Below, piece by piece: positions 23,675 through 34,900 of a DNA stretch of 64,000 nt. Origin of the DNA: Hirundichthys speculiger. Its lineage: Eukaryota; Chordata; Actinopteri; Beloniformes; Exocoetidae. The notes under the pieces were generated by a model. That model did not search any database. It saw only the letters and a program-made list of their open reading frames with translations, and was not told the DNA's origin. The position numbers and the translations under genes are program-made. How positions within the stretch are numbered: position 1 is the stretch's first letter; every line of letters begins with the position of its first letter. Where the stretch lies: positions 2,318,001 through 2,382,000 of the forward strand of contig JAGFBZ010002245.1 in the NCBI GenBank assembly GCA_018398805.1, given 5' to 3'.

Positions 23675-26326
23675 ATGAGCTTGTGGTTGGACAAATATCG
23701 ACCGACTTCGCTCGGTAAACTGGACTTTCACAAAGAGCAGGCGGCTCAGCTGAAGAACCTGGTGAGAACCGGAACACCGTCATGGTTGCTAACTGCTGGT
23801 CCAGAACCAGAACACCGTCATGGTTGCTAACTGCTGGTCCAGAACCAGAACACCGTCATGGTTGCTAACTGCTGGTCCAGAACCAGAACACCGTCATGGT
23901 TGCTAACTGCTGGTCCGGGCCGGCTCCAACACACCTCCGACCCAGCAAACTGCTCCCTTTCACGTGATTTATAACCTGTTTTAGTTATTTTTGAGTTCGT
24001 TCAGGCTTCTGAATCACCATATTAGAAACGACCATGTTTCCAGTAACGTTTACTGGGTTACAGATCAATAACTACACACAGAATGAAGTCTGGTTGTTTT
24101 ACACATCGAGAATGCTACTTTTATCTAAACTGAACACAAAAAGTAAGGAAATTAAAGTTTGGTAGAATATTTCAGTGTTGTAACAATGCTACTTGGAAAT
24201 AAATGTACCGCTGGAAAGGCTGTTTATTTTCCTTTTAAATCGTGCCAGATTTGTAAGAAAACGAACATTTGTGGGATAAGCAGCAGAGCTGAGTATGTAG
24301 GTTGAAAGATTTTGGTTTTTTTCTTTGTTTATTTGCTGTTGACTCGACTGAAGTTCAGAACAAGTCAAAAGCAACAGCAAATGTAGTTCTGCTGCTCGTC
24401 CCACAAATGCACGTTGCTCTCAAATCTGGCACAATTTAAAAGGGAAACAATGGTATTAGACTTTTGCCAAAAAGGATTGTTACAGCACTGGAAAAAATTG
24501 ACCAAACAAATTTCCTTCGTTTTTGTGCTCAGTTTCTAATAACTTGTTTCAATGCAGTTGTAACTAGGTAAATGTCTCTAATGCAGGATCAATAAATCCA
24601 CCAGAACCTGTTTGTGAATGCTCATTTCAGGTCCAGTGTGGTGATTTCCCACACTTGCTGGTGTACGGTCCATCCGGTGCAGGAAAGAAGACCCGCATCA
24701 TGTGTCTGCTCAGAGAATTGTATGGACCTGGCGTGGAGAAGCTTCGTATCGAGCACCAGACCGTTGTGGTGAGAGGAGAAGTGATGTTTATAACAGCCGA
24801 ACAAATACTTGCATCTGTTCTGTGTTTATGGATGAACAGTCAGATTGTCTGTTGATACAACGACATCGCGGCTCTCTGGTTTTGTCTACAGGCTCCATCA
24901 AAGAAGAAAATTGAGATCAACACCATAGCCAGCAATTATCACTTGGAGATCAATCCAAGGTAACTTAGTAAATAAGATATTTATTCACATTCACTTTATC
25001 ATACATTATCATTATCTTATCTTACTGTCACTTTGAAGCTTTGATAATATTGCATGTTTTGAGACGTTGAGTATTTTTGCTGTGTTTGAACAGTGATGCA
25101 GGAAACCAGGACCGTGTGGTGATTCAGGAGCTAATTAAAACTGTGGCTCAGTCCCAGCAAATCCAGTCAAGCACTCAGAGAGATTTCAAAGGTAGAGGCG
25201 AACATCCCTTTGTACAAGCGTAACTTCTGAATAGCAGTACAAGCTTCACCTTTAGTAACTGGAAACATTTTTTTCTCAGTGGTATTGCTTTCAGAAGTTG
25301 GACAGACTCACAAAAGACGCTCAGCACGCTTTACGTCGGACGATGGAAAAGTATATGGCCACCTGCCGACTCATCCTCTGCTCCACTTCCACTTCAAAAA
25401 TCATCGGGCCGATAAGAAGTCGTTGCCTGGCCATCAGAGTTCCCCTGCCGAGCACGGAGGAGGTGAGAGGATCGCGTGGTTTACCGCGTATTTTCAAATG
25501 ATTTGTCTTTAAAAGGTGTTTGTTAATAGGTTAACTCATGCTTTTGTTTTTTTCTGCAGGTTTGCAGTGTTCTGACATCCGTCTGTAAAAAGGAGGGTTT
25601 GCTTCTGCCACCAGAGCTGGCCAAACAAATCAGCGAGAAGTCCGGTCGCAACCTCCGCAAAGCGCTTTTGATGTGCGAGGCCTGCAGGGTGCAGCAGTGA
25701 GTCTTTTTCTGTTCCAGAACGAACAAAGATCAATAGCTAATGCAAACAGAAGTCACTCATGCAGCTCTAACAATTTCCTCCAGGTATCCATTCTCAGTGG
25801 ATCAAGAAGTACCAGAGACGGACTGGGAGGTCTACCTGAGGGAAACAGCTAATGCCATCGTCAGCCAGCAGAGTCCTCAGAGGTATGAGATGAAAAGGTG
25901 CAAGAAAGAAGGTTTTTCATTGTTCTGTTAAAAACAGATTTAATCTCCATCTGTCCCTCTGACAGGCTGCTGGAGGTTCGAGCGCGGCTGTACGAACTGC
26001 TGACTCACTGCATCCCTCCTGAGATTATCTTGAAGGTAACGTCTTTGACGCTTCTTCTCCCCATCACAGTTGTCGAGACACCTTAGTTTCATTTTGGAAT
26101 AACCGGTCATCTTCCTCGTTTGGCGGTTTAACAGGGTCTGGTTAAAGAACTGCTGAGTAACTGTGACGGCCAGCTGAAGCCAGAGGTGGCCCACATGGCA
26201 GCCTACTACGAGCACAGACTGCAGCTGGGCAACAAAGCCATCTACCACCTGGAGGCGTTCACAGCCAAGTTTATGGCCATGTATAAGAAGTTCATGGAGG
26301 ACGGTCTGGATGCTATGATGTTTTGA
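23675..26326 (+). CDS. rfc3: Replication factor C subunit 3, 9 exons, one frame break in exon 5
   Basis: RFC3 is a small AAA+ subunit of the clamp loaders that place PCNA (and the 9-1-1 clamp) on DNA in the nucleus. Exons: 23675-23761, 24631-24768, 24892-24959, 25094-25191, 25280-25462, 25560-25696, 25784-25882, 25966-26035, 26135-26326. It begins [19 protein letters not shown], has Walker [12 protein letters not shown] (about residues 41-51), the RSRCLA arginine-finger motif in exon 5, [34 protein letters not shown] and ends [13 protein letters not shown]. Exon 5 has one base too many near 25298 (gaagttggac); dropping it gives 1071 bp, 356 aa, exactly the vertebrate length. As sequenced the frame is lost before the RSRC motif. 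Because the gene is essential and otherwise conserved, a sequence error is the likely cause. Start chosen by the conserved MSLW context. Confidence 0.95.
23766..23916. repeat. 38-bp minisatellite, four copies, at rfc3 intron 1 donor
   Basis: Four near-identical 38-bp units (gaaccagaacaccgtcatgg then ttgctaactgctggtcca) run from the fifth base of the intron. The first copy differs by one base (ccgg for ccag). Confidence 0.95.
24120..24546. mobile_element. Long inverted-repeat MITE-like element in rfc3 intron 1
   Basis: The left arm (actgaacacaaaaa..., cagtgttgtaacaatgct..., ccttttaaatcgtgccagat, catttgtggga, agcagcagagct) reappears in reverse complement on the right (agttctgctgct, tcccacaaatg, atctggcacaatttaaaagg, aggattgttacagcactg, tttttgtgctcagt). 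Arms are about 180 bp at perhaps 80 % identity around a short centre near 24310-24350. No coding capacity. No clear target duplication was found. Confidence 0.75.
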
Positions 26327-26953
26327 GTTTTAGAGGATTTCAACAAGACTTTCAGTCTCATACGTTGTCAGGTATTAACAGTTCCATTATTACCAGAGGA
26401 GTCGGACAGTTTGGCTTCATGTGGCATAACAAACAAGAAAGACTGAAATATGAAACAGGAGTTTTGATGGAACCAGTGGCAAATGATGATTTATATTTAA
26501 AAAAAAAAAACCTGACAGGTTATAATAAAATGCCTTAGAGTCTATTTTTTCTTCCATGGGTGTGACAAAATCTAGGACCTTATTACTATGTATAACTTGA
26601 AAAATAATTTCTGCTATGAAGCTTTAAGGTATGAAGTCTGAACAAACACGCATGAATCATATTTTACAATAAAACATAAAACAGCTAATCTTGAGCTTAA
26701 ACTGAACTAATTGCTTCTGTCTTTTGTCAAGATGTGGGATTCATTTGTGATTGACCTCTCGACAGTGTAACCCTGAACATTTAGAAAACATTTTATAGAG
26801 CTTATTACACCTAAAACTTGAAAATGACTTCACCACTTGCTCACTTAGACATCAGTGTCAAAACAAGTCTAATAACTTAAAACCTGTGCTGCTGAACGAC
26901 AGGCACAGTTTCCATCGAGTCATTTCTGAATAGACGTGGAGCAACTCCGTCCA
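26327..26953. other. 3' region shared by convergent rfc3 and kl
   Basis: Only 627 bases separate the two stop codons. AATAAA on the plus strand at 26524-26529 and again at 26668-26673 are candidate rfc3 polyadenylation signals. No canonical AATAAA is evident on the minus strand for kl in this gap, so the kl transcript may use a variant signal or overlap rfc3 in antisense. No coding sequence seen. Confidence 0.55.
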
Positions 26954-29900
26954 TCAGTAACTGTCCTTGTGTCTCTTGGTTGCGTAGTAAATAATGAGGC
27001 CCAGGGTGATCAGCACCCCTGATCCCACCAGGGTCAAGAAACCCACCATGGGCTTCTTGACCAGCACTCTGCAGTCCAGGCAGGGTTCTGGCGATGCTGG
27101 ACACTCCTGGGGAGCGGCTCCTTGAATGGGGAAGCCATTGTGTTGGATGATGTTCCGATAGTGGGAAATGGAGTCCTTAATGATGATTTCTTCGTGGACT
27201 TGACCGTACAAGCCAAACCCCGGGTCTCTTTGGTCGCTCAGGGCGTAGGCGAAGTAGCCCTTTAGGTTTACGCCGTCCAGAGTGTATGCTGATGGAAGGA
27301 AGAACAGTGCCTGTGAGTTACTGTCCTGCTTCTCAAAAAATGATTTGTTTACAAGAATGGTAATTAGAAGTAAGCGACCTTGACACAATAATTCAGTGTG
27401 GTTTGTATATATCTTGATACTTGCTTTTGCAAATCCATGTGTACTGAGTGAGCCTACTACTCGGGTCAGTGACATCAATATCTGTTTAATTATTAAACTC
27501 CACAGAGGCCAGTAAAACAAAAAAAGTTCAATCACCTCCAAAAGGACTGATCTCAGTAGTTCAATTCAACAATAACAATATTGCATTAATGCTATAAAAT
27601 CTCAACAGCAGTTTAGGCTCACCTTTAAGTGCCTCATTAATATAGTTGTACAGGTAGTAAACTCTCAGGCTGTCCTTGAAGCGGGCCGGGTCCTCCTGGA
27701 CCCCGTTGGCCATCACATAGACGGGCACGTTGCTGTAGTGCTCCTTCACCTTGAACAGCGAGAGCAGCTTCCATTTCTGTCCGAAATCCACAACCATCCA
27801 CGCGTGAGTGACAGCCTTACCCAGTTGAGCGCCTTCCTCAGACCCCAGGGCACGACGGGCCTCGGGAGACATGATCCACGTGGTGTCGATCATGTGCTGG
27901 ACCTCCAGCATCGCTGTGTAGGTGTATCTGCACACATGGACATGACACAGGGAGCTCCAAACCCACCTCATCACAGACAGAAATACTCATTCATCGAGCA
28001 GTTTTAAAGCTCTCATGTAGCTCGTTCCAAAATAAAAATACACCTAAAAACTAATAATCTTACGAGTCTTCCTTTGCATGAGTCACAAGCTTGGAACTGA
28101 AGTGGCTTATTGCAAAGAAGTCATATGTCCCTTTAACCAGCTGTCTCTCCTCCTCTTTGAAGACCGGCAGTCTGCAGAAACACAAGAAACCAACATCTGA
28201 GTAAAGCTTCATCTGAGTAAAGGTCTGCTGTTAATAAAGCTGTTTGACTGGTTATAATATTCAGTGATGTGATCAAGACTTGGACCGTCAGAAAACTTAT
28301 GAGCATTTAGTTGCATTTTGTTAGTTTCACAGTAAATATTGAGATGTTCCTCCCTGAAAGCTCTGAAATGTGATGTTTGAGTTCGGTGCACAATATTCAC
28401 ATCCCTCATAATTAATTCATACAGTCGTTCCCTGCAGATATCGTTCACACAAATGTACGATCGGTGAACAATATTAAGAGTCTATAGTCTTATAGTTTTG
28501 CCAGCCCTTTCAAAAAATTGGATGCCAACGTAAAATTCCTTCATACTTGACAAATCATCTGAACCAAAGTAGTTAACAGGCACAGACTGGTAAACTGATC
28601 ATTTATGACAAAAGAATCCTTCATTATTATGCCGCCTGAATCATCACAGACAGAAATACATTCATATTCACATGATCTGTTCATGTTCCTGCGTTATTCA
28701 TAACTATGTTTATGCTGTTGCTAAAAGTGACCGGAGAATGAATGAAGTATTTGTACTCAAGTGAGTTTAGTTGACGGAGCCAGCTCCTCATTCCCAAAGG
28801 ATAGTCCCCACTGCCAAAGATGGGCTCTGCAAACCAGCCCACGCAGAAGTCCAAAACCCTTTTAGCTGGTTCCACATCTTCTCTGCTAAAGGAAAAGGCC
28901 GGTTCCACCCAGTCCATGTGCAGAGCCAGCGACACCTGAGAGGAAACAAGTGTTTTTATATATATATATATATATATATATGTATAAACAGTCATAGAAA
29001 AAATTATTATACCACCAAATTTTTTCTTCACTTTCTTGTTCATTTTAATACCTGGTACCACTAAACATCATCATGTGACTAAAACAGACAGAAAAGAAAA
29101 CACTGAATGCATAAAAGCAGTGTTTTTGGCAGTACAACGCCATAGCTATTGATGTAAAAACTTAAGTGATTTAGGTTATAATCAAGAAAACCATGGAAAA
29201 TGGTAAGATATCAGTTCTTAAATAAAACTTATGAGCAATCTTTGTGATTATCGTTACGTTTGTCCAAACAAATGTACCTTTAGTTGTACCAGGCATTAAA
29301 ATGAACAAGAAACTGAAGAAAACAAGGGTGGTCTAATAATTTTTTCCATGACTGTATATATATATATATGCACACTCAGTAACTAACCTTTCCTCCCTGT
29401 GCACGTCTGAACTCGCAGTCATACACGTGCCAGGCCAGAGCGTGCGCCCGCAGCATGTGATGGCCCTCCTGGTAGCTCACCATCTCATCGTTGGGTTCAT
29501 TCAGGGTGATCCACATCTTCACATGGGCCCCCATTTCTTTGAAACAAAGCCTGGCATAGTCTGCAAAGGCTTCAGGAGTCTTCCTGTGGAAAAAAAATAA
29601 CAAAGCAAAAATTAAACATGGACATTTTATTTATGTCCATCCATCCATCCATCATCTATACCAGCTTAATCCTCTGCAGGGATCTGCTGGAACCTAGGCA
29701 GGGGTCCACCCTGGACAGGTCACCAGTATTTTATTTATGTGCTAAGGAAATCATATTTATCTGATATCCAGCAGCAAAAAAGCTAAAATAAACCACTGAA
29801 CACAGGCTTTAACATTTTCCGTCAACTTACACATCTCTAAGTTCATTTTGTAAGCTAAAGTACATAATATTGCAGCTTCTGCTGATTTTCTGAGTCTTTA

Positions 29901-31959
29901 CATTTGTGAATATTTTGGTTGTATCACGTACACGTTTTTTGAAATTAATTAAAACTAATGCTGCTTACCAAGCTGAAAATGCCAGTGCATCAGAGACAAA
30001 AACTAAAGTGACGATACACAGCAGTGGCAATAATTAATGGACCTCATGATGCTAACACTAAAGAAGCTAAAGGAGCCTTTTCAGCAGTGCATGTGACCTG
30101 TTGAGCCACTTGTTGGCGGCATCTAGCGGGGCCGGGAGGCTGCTGCGCTGGCGCGTGTGGTGCCACAGGGTGACCACAGGTGTGACGTTCGCCTGCACCA
30201 GCTGATAGGTGAAGCAGCGGTAGTATCCCAGCAGGGTGATGTTGGGATGAGCAACATCACCTGTGGGCACCAGAGCAGACCAGTTGAGGGAGAAGTGGAA
30301 GTGGTTCACTCCCACCTGCCTGATTTCATTCACCTGAAGAAAAAGAGAAGGATAATAATGTCATACAAACAAACAAACCAGACTTTTAAAGCCTTTTTGA
30401 GCACATAGTTCAGGTTCTCAGTGATTGGGGTCATTGTCCTGTTGGGTGACCTCATTTTGGTCAATCTTTAGCTGTTCCACAGATGGCCTCACATCTTTGG
30501 CTCCATGCTTTGGTCTACAGAGTTCATGGTCACCTCAGTGTGAGGTTCCCAGGTCCTGGAGGCTGCAAAACGCTCAGCCTCCACCGCTGCACGTGAACTT
30601 TAACCACTAACATGCTCACTGAGGCCTGAACCATCTGAGACGCAGTTCTTTGTTTCATTGCACACACAAAGTGCTAAAAACCTCTGCAAGTGCATGTGCA
30701 AGTGGATCAGTTGATCAGGTGAATAATGACATGGTCTAATATGTCATGTGGAGCTGTTCGTCTGAGGTTGTGCTTATGTCAGTTTAAGACAGATTTTGTT
30801 TGGTATTAGGTCACAATATGTAAGACTTTAGAATTAACGGAAGAAGTTTTACATTAACTTACATTAAAGTGGTACAAGGAAATGATGAAACTTAGAACTG
30901 CTCCCTGCAGCATTCCTTGAACAATTCTCCCATTAACAGTATTTTGAAACAAAGTCAAATTGCAAACATTTTGAAGGTGAAATGCTTTCTGATTCTTTAC
31001 TGATATGAGAAAAATTCCTCCTTTGTTATGATTTTGATTTCTTTGTTCCTTCATGTTCTGGGTGGCATCTAGTTTATCCAGCAGACTCTTGCAGAGCTGT
31101 GTTTGATATTCCTTTACTAGAACGAGGAGGACGCCTGTGGTGAAGTGTGTCAGTTAGCACAGTGGTACGTAAATGTGGATCATTTATCTTTCCTGAAAAA
31201 GATACGTGGGTGTCTGCAATGTGTTATTTCAAAACCCGAATGCATTGTTTGGCATAAATTGCTTCCAAAGTAATCTGTGGATGCTTGCTTTTGAAGCTGC
31301 AGTTAGTCGTTCTTGCCTGCTGTGCGCCAATAATCTGACTCCTGATGGAGTAACATGTTTTGTCATGTTTATTTACCTAATTAAAAATCTGGATGGTGAC
31401 TTCAGTGGCCAGGCGGCGTACTTAAACCCTGCAGATCAATGTTTATTTCTGCTTCTATGTAGTCTTGTTTTGCATTAGTGTAGTGTATGTTTGTCAGCAG
31501 AACATTTAATGAATGCAGCATTTGAACACAGCTAAGGAACCTTACTCCTCAGAATAAAACCTTAGACGTACTTCATAGTTCAGTCGTGTGTATGAATCAA
31601 TCAGGGCTCATCTGTTGATCAGACCTGTTGTTGGATGGAGGCGTAGTCAGCGCAGTGGGGGGGTCGGTGTAACGGCGGCGCGCTGAAGCCCTCCAGCCTT
31701 GACCAGCTCTCCATTGTTGGAGATATTCCAGACGTAAACACTGGGGTCTGCAAACTGGGTGGGAGTGGTTTCCACCTGTGACACGAGGAGCAGCAAAACA
31801 CACACATGTGAGTGTAAACATGTAGTTGCTTCACCTTTTACACGCAGTTATTTTACACAACTGCAAATAAGGATGACGGTTGATCCGGCTCTGTCGGGCT
31901 GAGCAGACAAACTTGTGGGTTTATTTAGTTTATGATTAAGAGAGGAAGACAGGATCTGT

Positions 31960-31994
<35 letters not shown>

Positions 31995-34900
31995 TAAACA
32001 TGATTAGTTTATAAATGTTTGATGGAGATGTAGCTTTACAACAAAAAAAAAAAAAATTGAACACGTTGTGTGTTCTTCATTAACAGCACTCAAACCTGGG
32101 TAAAATTAATGGGAAATACAAAGTTACATCCTTTTCCTTTTGCAGAGTTATCAAATGTTCACACTTCACTAAATAGCAGCCAGGTAGACGGCAAATCTGA
32201 ACAAAAGTTAATACAGCGGAGTTAATATTTTCTGAAGGTGCTATTCCTGAGGAAGCATTTGAGCCGTGTTTCATTCATTATCTGACCTCTGCTGGGGGCA
32301 CAGTCCTCCCACCATGTCCACAGTCCTCCCAGCATGTCCCCAGTTGTCCTCCCACCATGTCCACAGTCCTCCCAGCATGTCCCCAGTCCTCCCACCATGT
32401 CCCCAGTCCTCCCAGCATGTCCCCAGTCCTCCCACCATGTCCACAGTCCTCCCAGCGTGTCCACAGTCCTCCTCCCATGTCCCCAGTCCTCCCAGCATGT
32501 ACACAGTCCTCCCACCATGTCCACAGTCCTCCCAGCATGTCCACAGTCCTCCCAGCATGTCCACAGTCCTCCACCATGTCCCCAGTCCTCCCAGCATGTC
32601 CACAGTCCTCCCACCATGTCCACAGTCCTCCCAGCATGTCCACAGTCCTCCCACCATGTCCCCAGTCCTCCCAGCATGTCCACAGTCCTCCCCATGTCCC
32701 CAGTCCTCCCACCATGTCCCCAGTCCTCCCACCATGTCCCCAGTCCTCCCAGCATGTCCACATACCTGTATAGAGTTGGCAGACACCCCCCAGGCAAAAT
32801 CACAGGAGAAGACTCCTTGCGCTGGTCTGTTTTCTGGAAGCTCTGGGAAACCATTCCTGTGGATGACGTTCCTGATGACAAAAAAAGCACTTTATTAAAA
32901 GTATGCAGAGTGGCTCGTTCAATATATAAAGAAAATGAAAGACAATAACGTTGTAGGTTTTTAAAAAAGAGTTTCACATAAAAGGTTAGTTAAGTAACAT
33001 TTCATCTTTTTTACTGGGTAAGATCTTTTTTTAATGTAACAGCAAATAACTGTCTCGAATGTGAAAAATGCATGATATAATTTTAATGGAAGACTTTCTG
33101 TTAGCATGGAATATTATTCACCAATTCATTTGATTTATGCAAACTGTTCCATCAGCTGTTTTTAATTTGGAAAGTATCCATAAACGTTTCTTCTATGTTC
33201 AGGATAATTTTAACCAAACCTAGAGAAAAAAAAGCATCATAGATGTGGGAGAAAGAAGCATTTGGTGTTGAACTAGACCAGATGAAGTTTCCACATTATT
33301 TTCGAAAGAAAACTCTTCTTCGTTTCTTAACTCGCACCTGTAAAAGGTGGCAGATGTCTTTGGCTCCCTCTTCATGTCAGGAGTGTTAAAGTCAATGTAG
33401 TAGAGTCCACGTCGAATCCCATATTCTCTGGTGCCACTCGAACCCGTCGATCAGAGACCAGGCCGTGTATCCGATCACATTCACGCCCGTCTATGACGAT
33501 GCTGGATCAGAAACACATTTACAGAGACGGACCACGTTAAGGTCAGAAACCATGCAGTTGTGATGAATGTAGAAGGCAGTTTCTGGGAATGCACTGCTCT
33601 TACATTTAAGGGCTTCTGCGATGAACCTCTTGAGGTAGTACATGTGTTTTGGGTCCTCGGTCTTGGTGCTGCCCAGGACGTACCTGTGCCAAGAACAAGT
33701 CCATTAAAACAAAACAGCACCCCAGAGGTACAGACATGTCAGCACGGAGTCAGAACCCACCAACCGCTCTGCACCACAAAGATGGGCGGCATGTCATATT
33801 CTGCGTTGACCCAGTAGAGCAGCATCCTCAGGTCCAGATCCTCATGCTGCTCAAACTTCAAGCTGTCGTTGATGAGCTGGAAGCTCAGGGTGGCTCCGTG
33901 AGAGAGGGCGAAGAAGTCGGCAGTTCCCCTCACCTGCTCCCTCTCCTCCTGGGTGAAGGAGGGCAGCCGCGAGCCCAGCCGGGCCTTCATGCAGGGGGGG
34001 TAGTCTCCGTCCGTGAACAGAGGCCGGGCGAACCAGCCCAGGACGTGCTCCAGGGAGCACTGGCACTCCCGCAGGCTCTCCAGGCGAGTCCGGCTGGGTT
34101 TGATCCAGTGAGAGGCGAGCGCCATGGAGAGCTTTCCCTGCTGCCGGGGCCGATAGTGACGGTTGTAGAGATGCCAGGCAGCTGCATGAGCCTGGGGGGG
34201 AGAGAGGGAGGGAGAGAGAGAGGGAGAAAGAGAGAGAGGGGGAGAGAGGGAGAGAGAGAGAGAGAGCTCGAGAGAGAGAGAGAGAGAGGGAGGGAGAGGG
34301 AGAGGGAGAGAGAGAGAGAGAGGGAGAGAGAGAGAGAGAGAGATGGATGATGGAGGAGCAGAGGAAGCAGAAGAAAGAGAGGACAAAAGGCTTTTACTTA
34401 CAGGTCAGTGCAATTCAGCATGTTTTACACATGATTTATAGACTATATATATATAAACAAACGTAATGAAATATCTAAAAGTTAGTACAGTCAAACAGAT
34501 AAAACAAGATTTTTTTTTTTAAGTATATTTACTCATGAGATATTGTGGGAAAAAAATGACTCTTTTTGTTCTTACGATTATTTACTGGAGTGTTTTAAGT
34601 TTATACCATCTGGAAAATATAATACAGCATATAACACACTTCTGTCACTTTGTTTGGGGCTGTCAAAGTCTGAAAAGTTCTCAATCAGTGAGCCAATCGG
34701 GTCTTCAGGGTTCTGTAATTTTTTAAATCTGCATTTCAAAGTAGGCACACCCTATAGAAGATGGAAGTGGAGTAAAATCAGAGACCGTTAATTAACACTT
34801 CAATAAACAGTGCCAACTTAAAAAAAAAAAAAAGGTAATAATATTTTATATTCTTGCTCTTCTTATAAATATTCTGTTTTTTAATTTCTGCAGCAGTCTA

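Noticed and set aside
32299..32765. Direct-repeat array that resembles a CRISPR array
   Set aside because: Units are contiguous without unique spacers, and the genome is a vertebrate.
32222..32977. Long open frames on both strands (251 and 210 codons)
   Set aside because: They are read from a 20-bp tandem unit without stops; frames repeat the same peptide words and one end runs into kl exon 5 in a different frame.
33751..33768. kl exon 2 donor at gcg|gttggt
   Set aside because: Using ggttg|gtgggt instead keeps phase with exon 3 and restores the GW-YV wording.
33649..34350. 233-codon plus-strand frame ending in Arg/Glu repeats
   Set aside because: Shadow of kl exon 2 plus the (GA)n tract.
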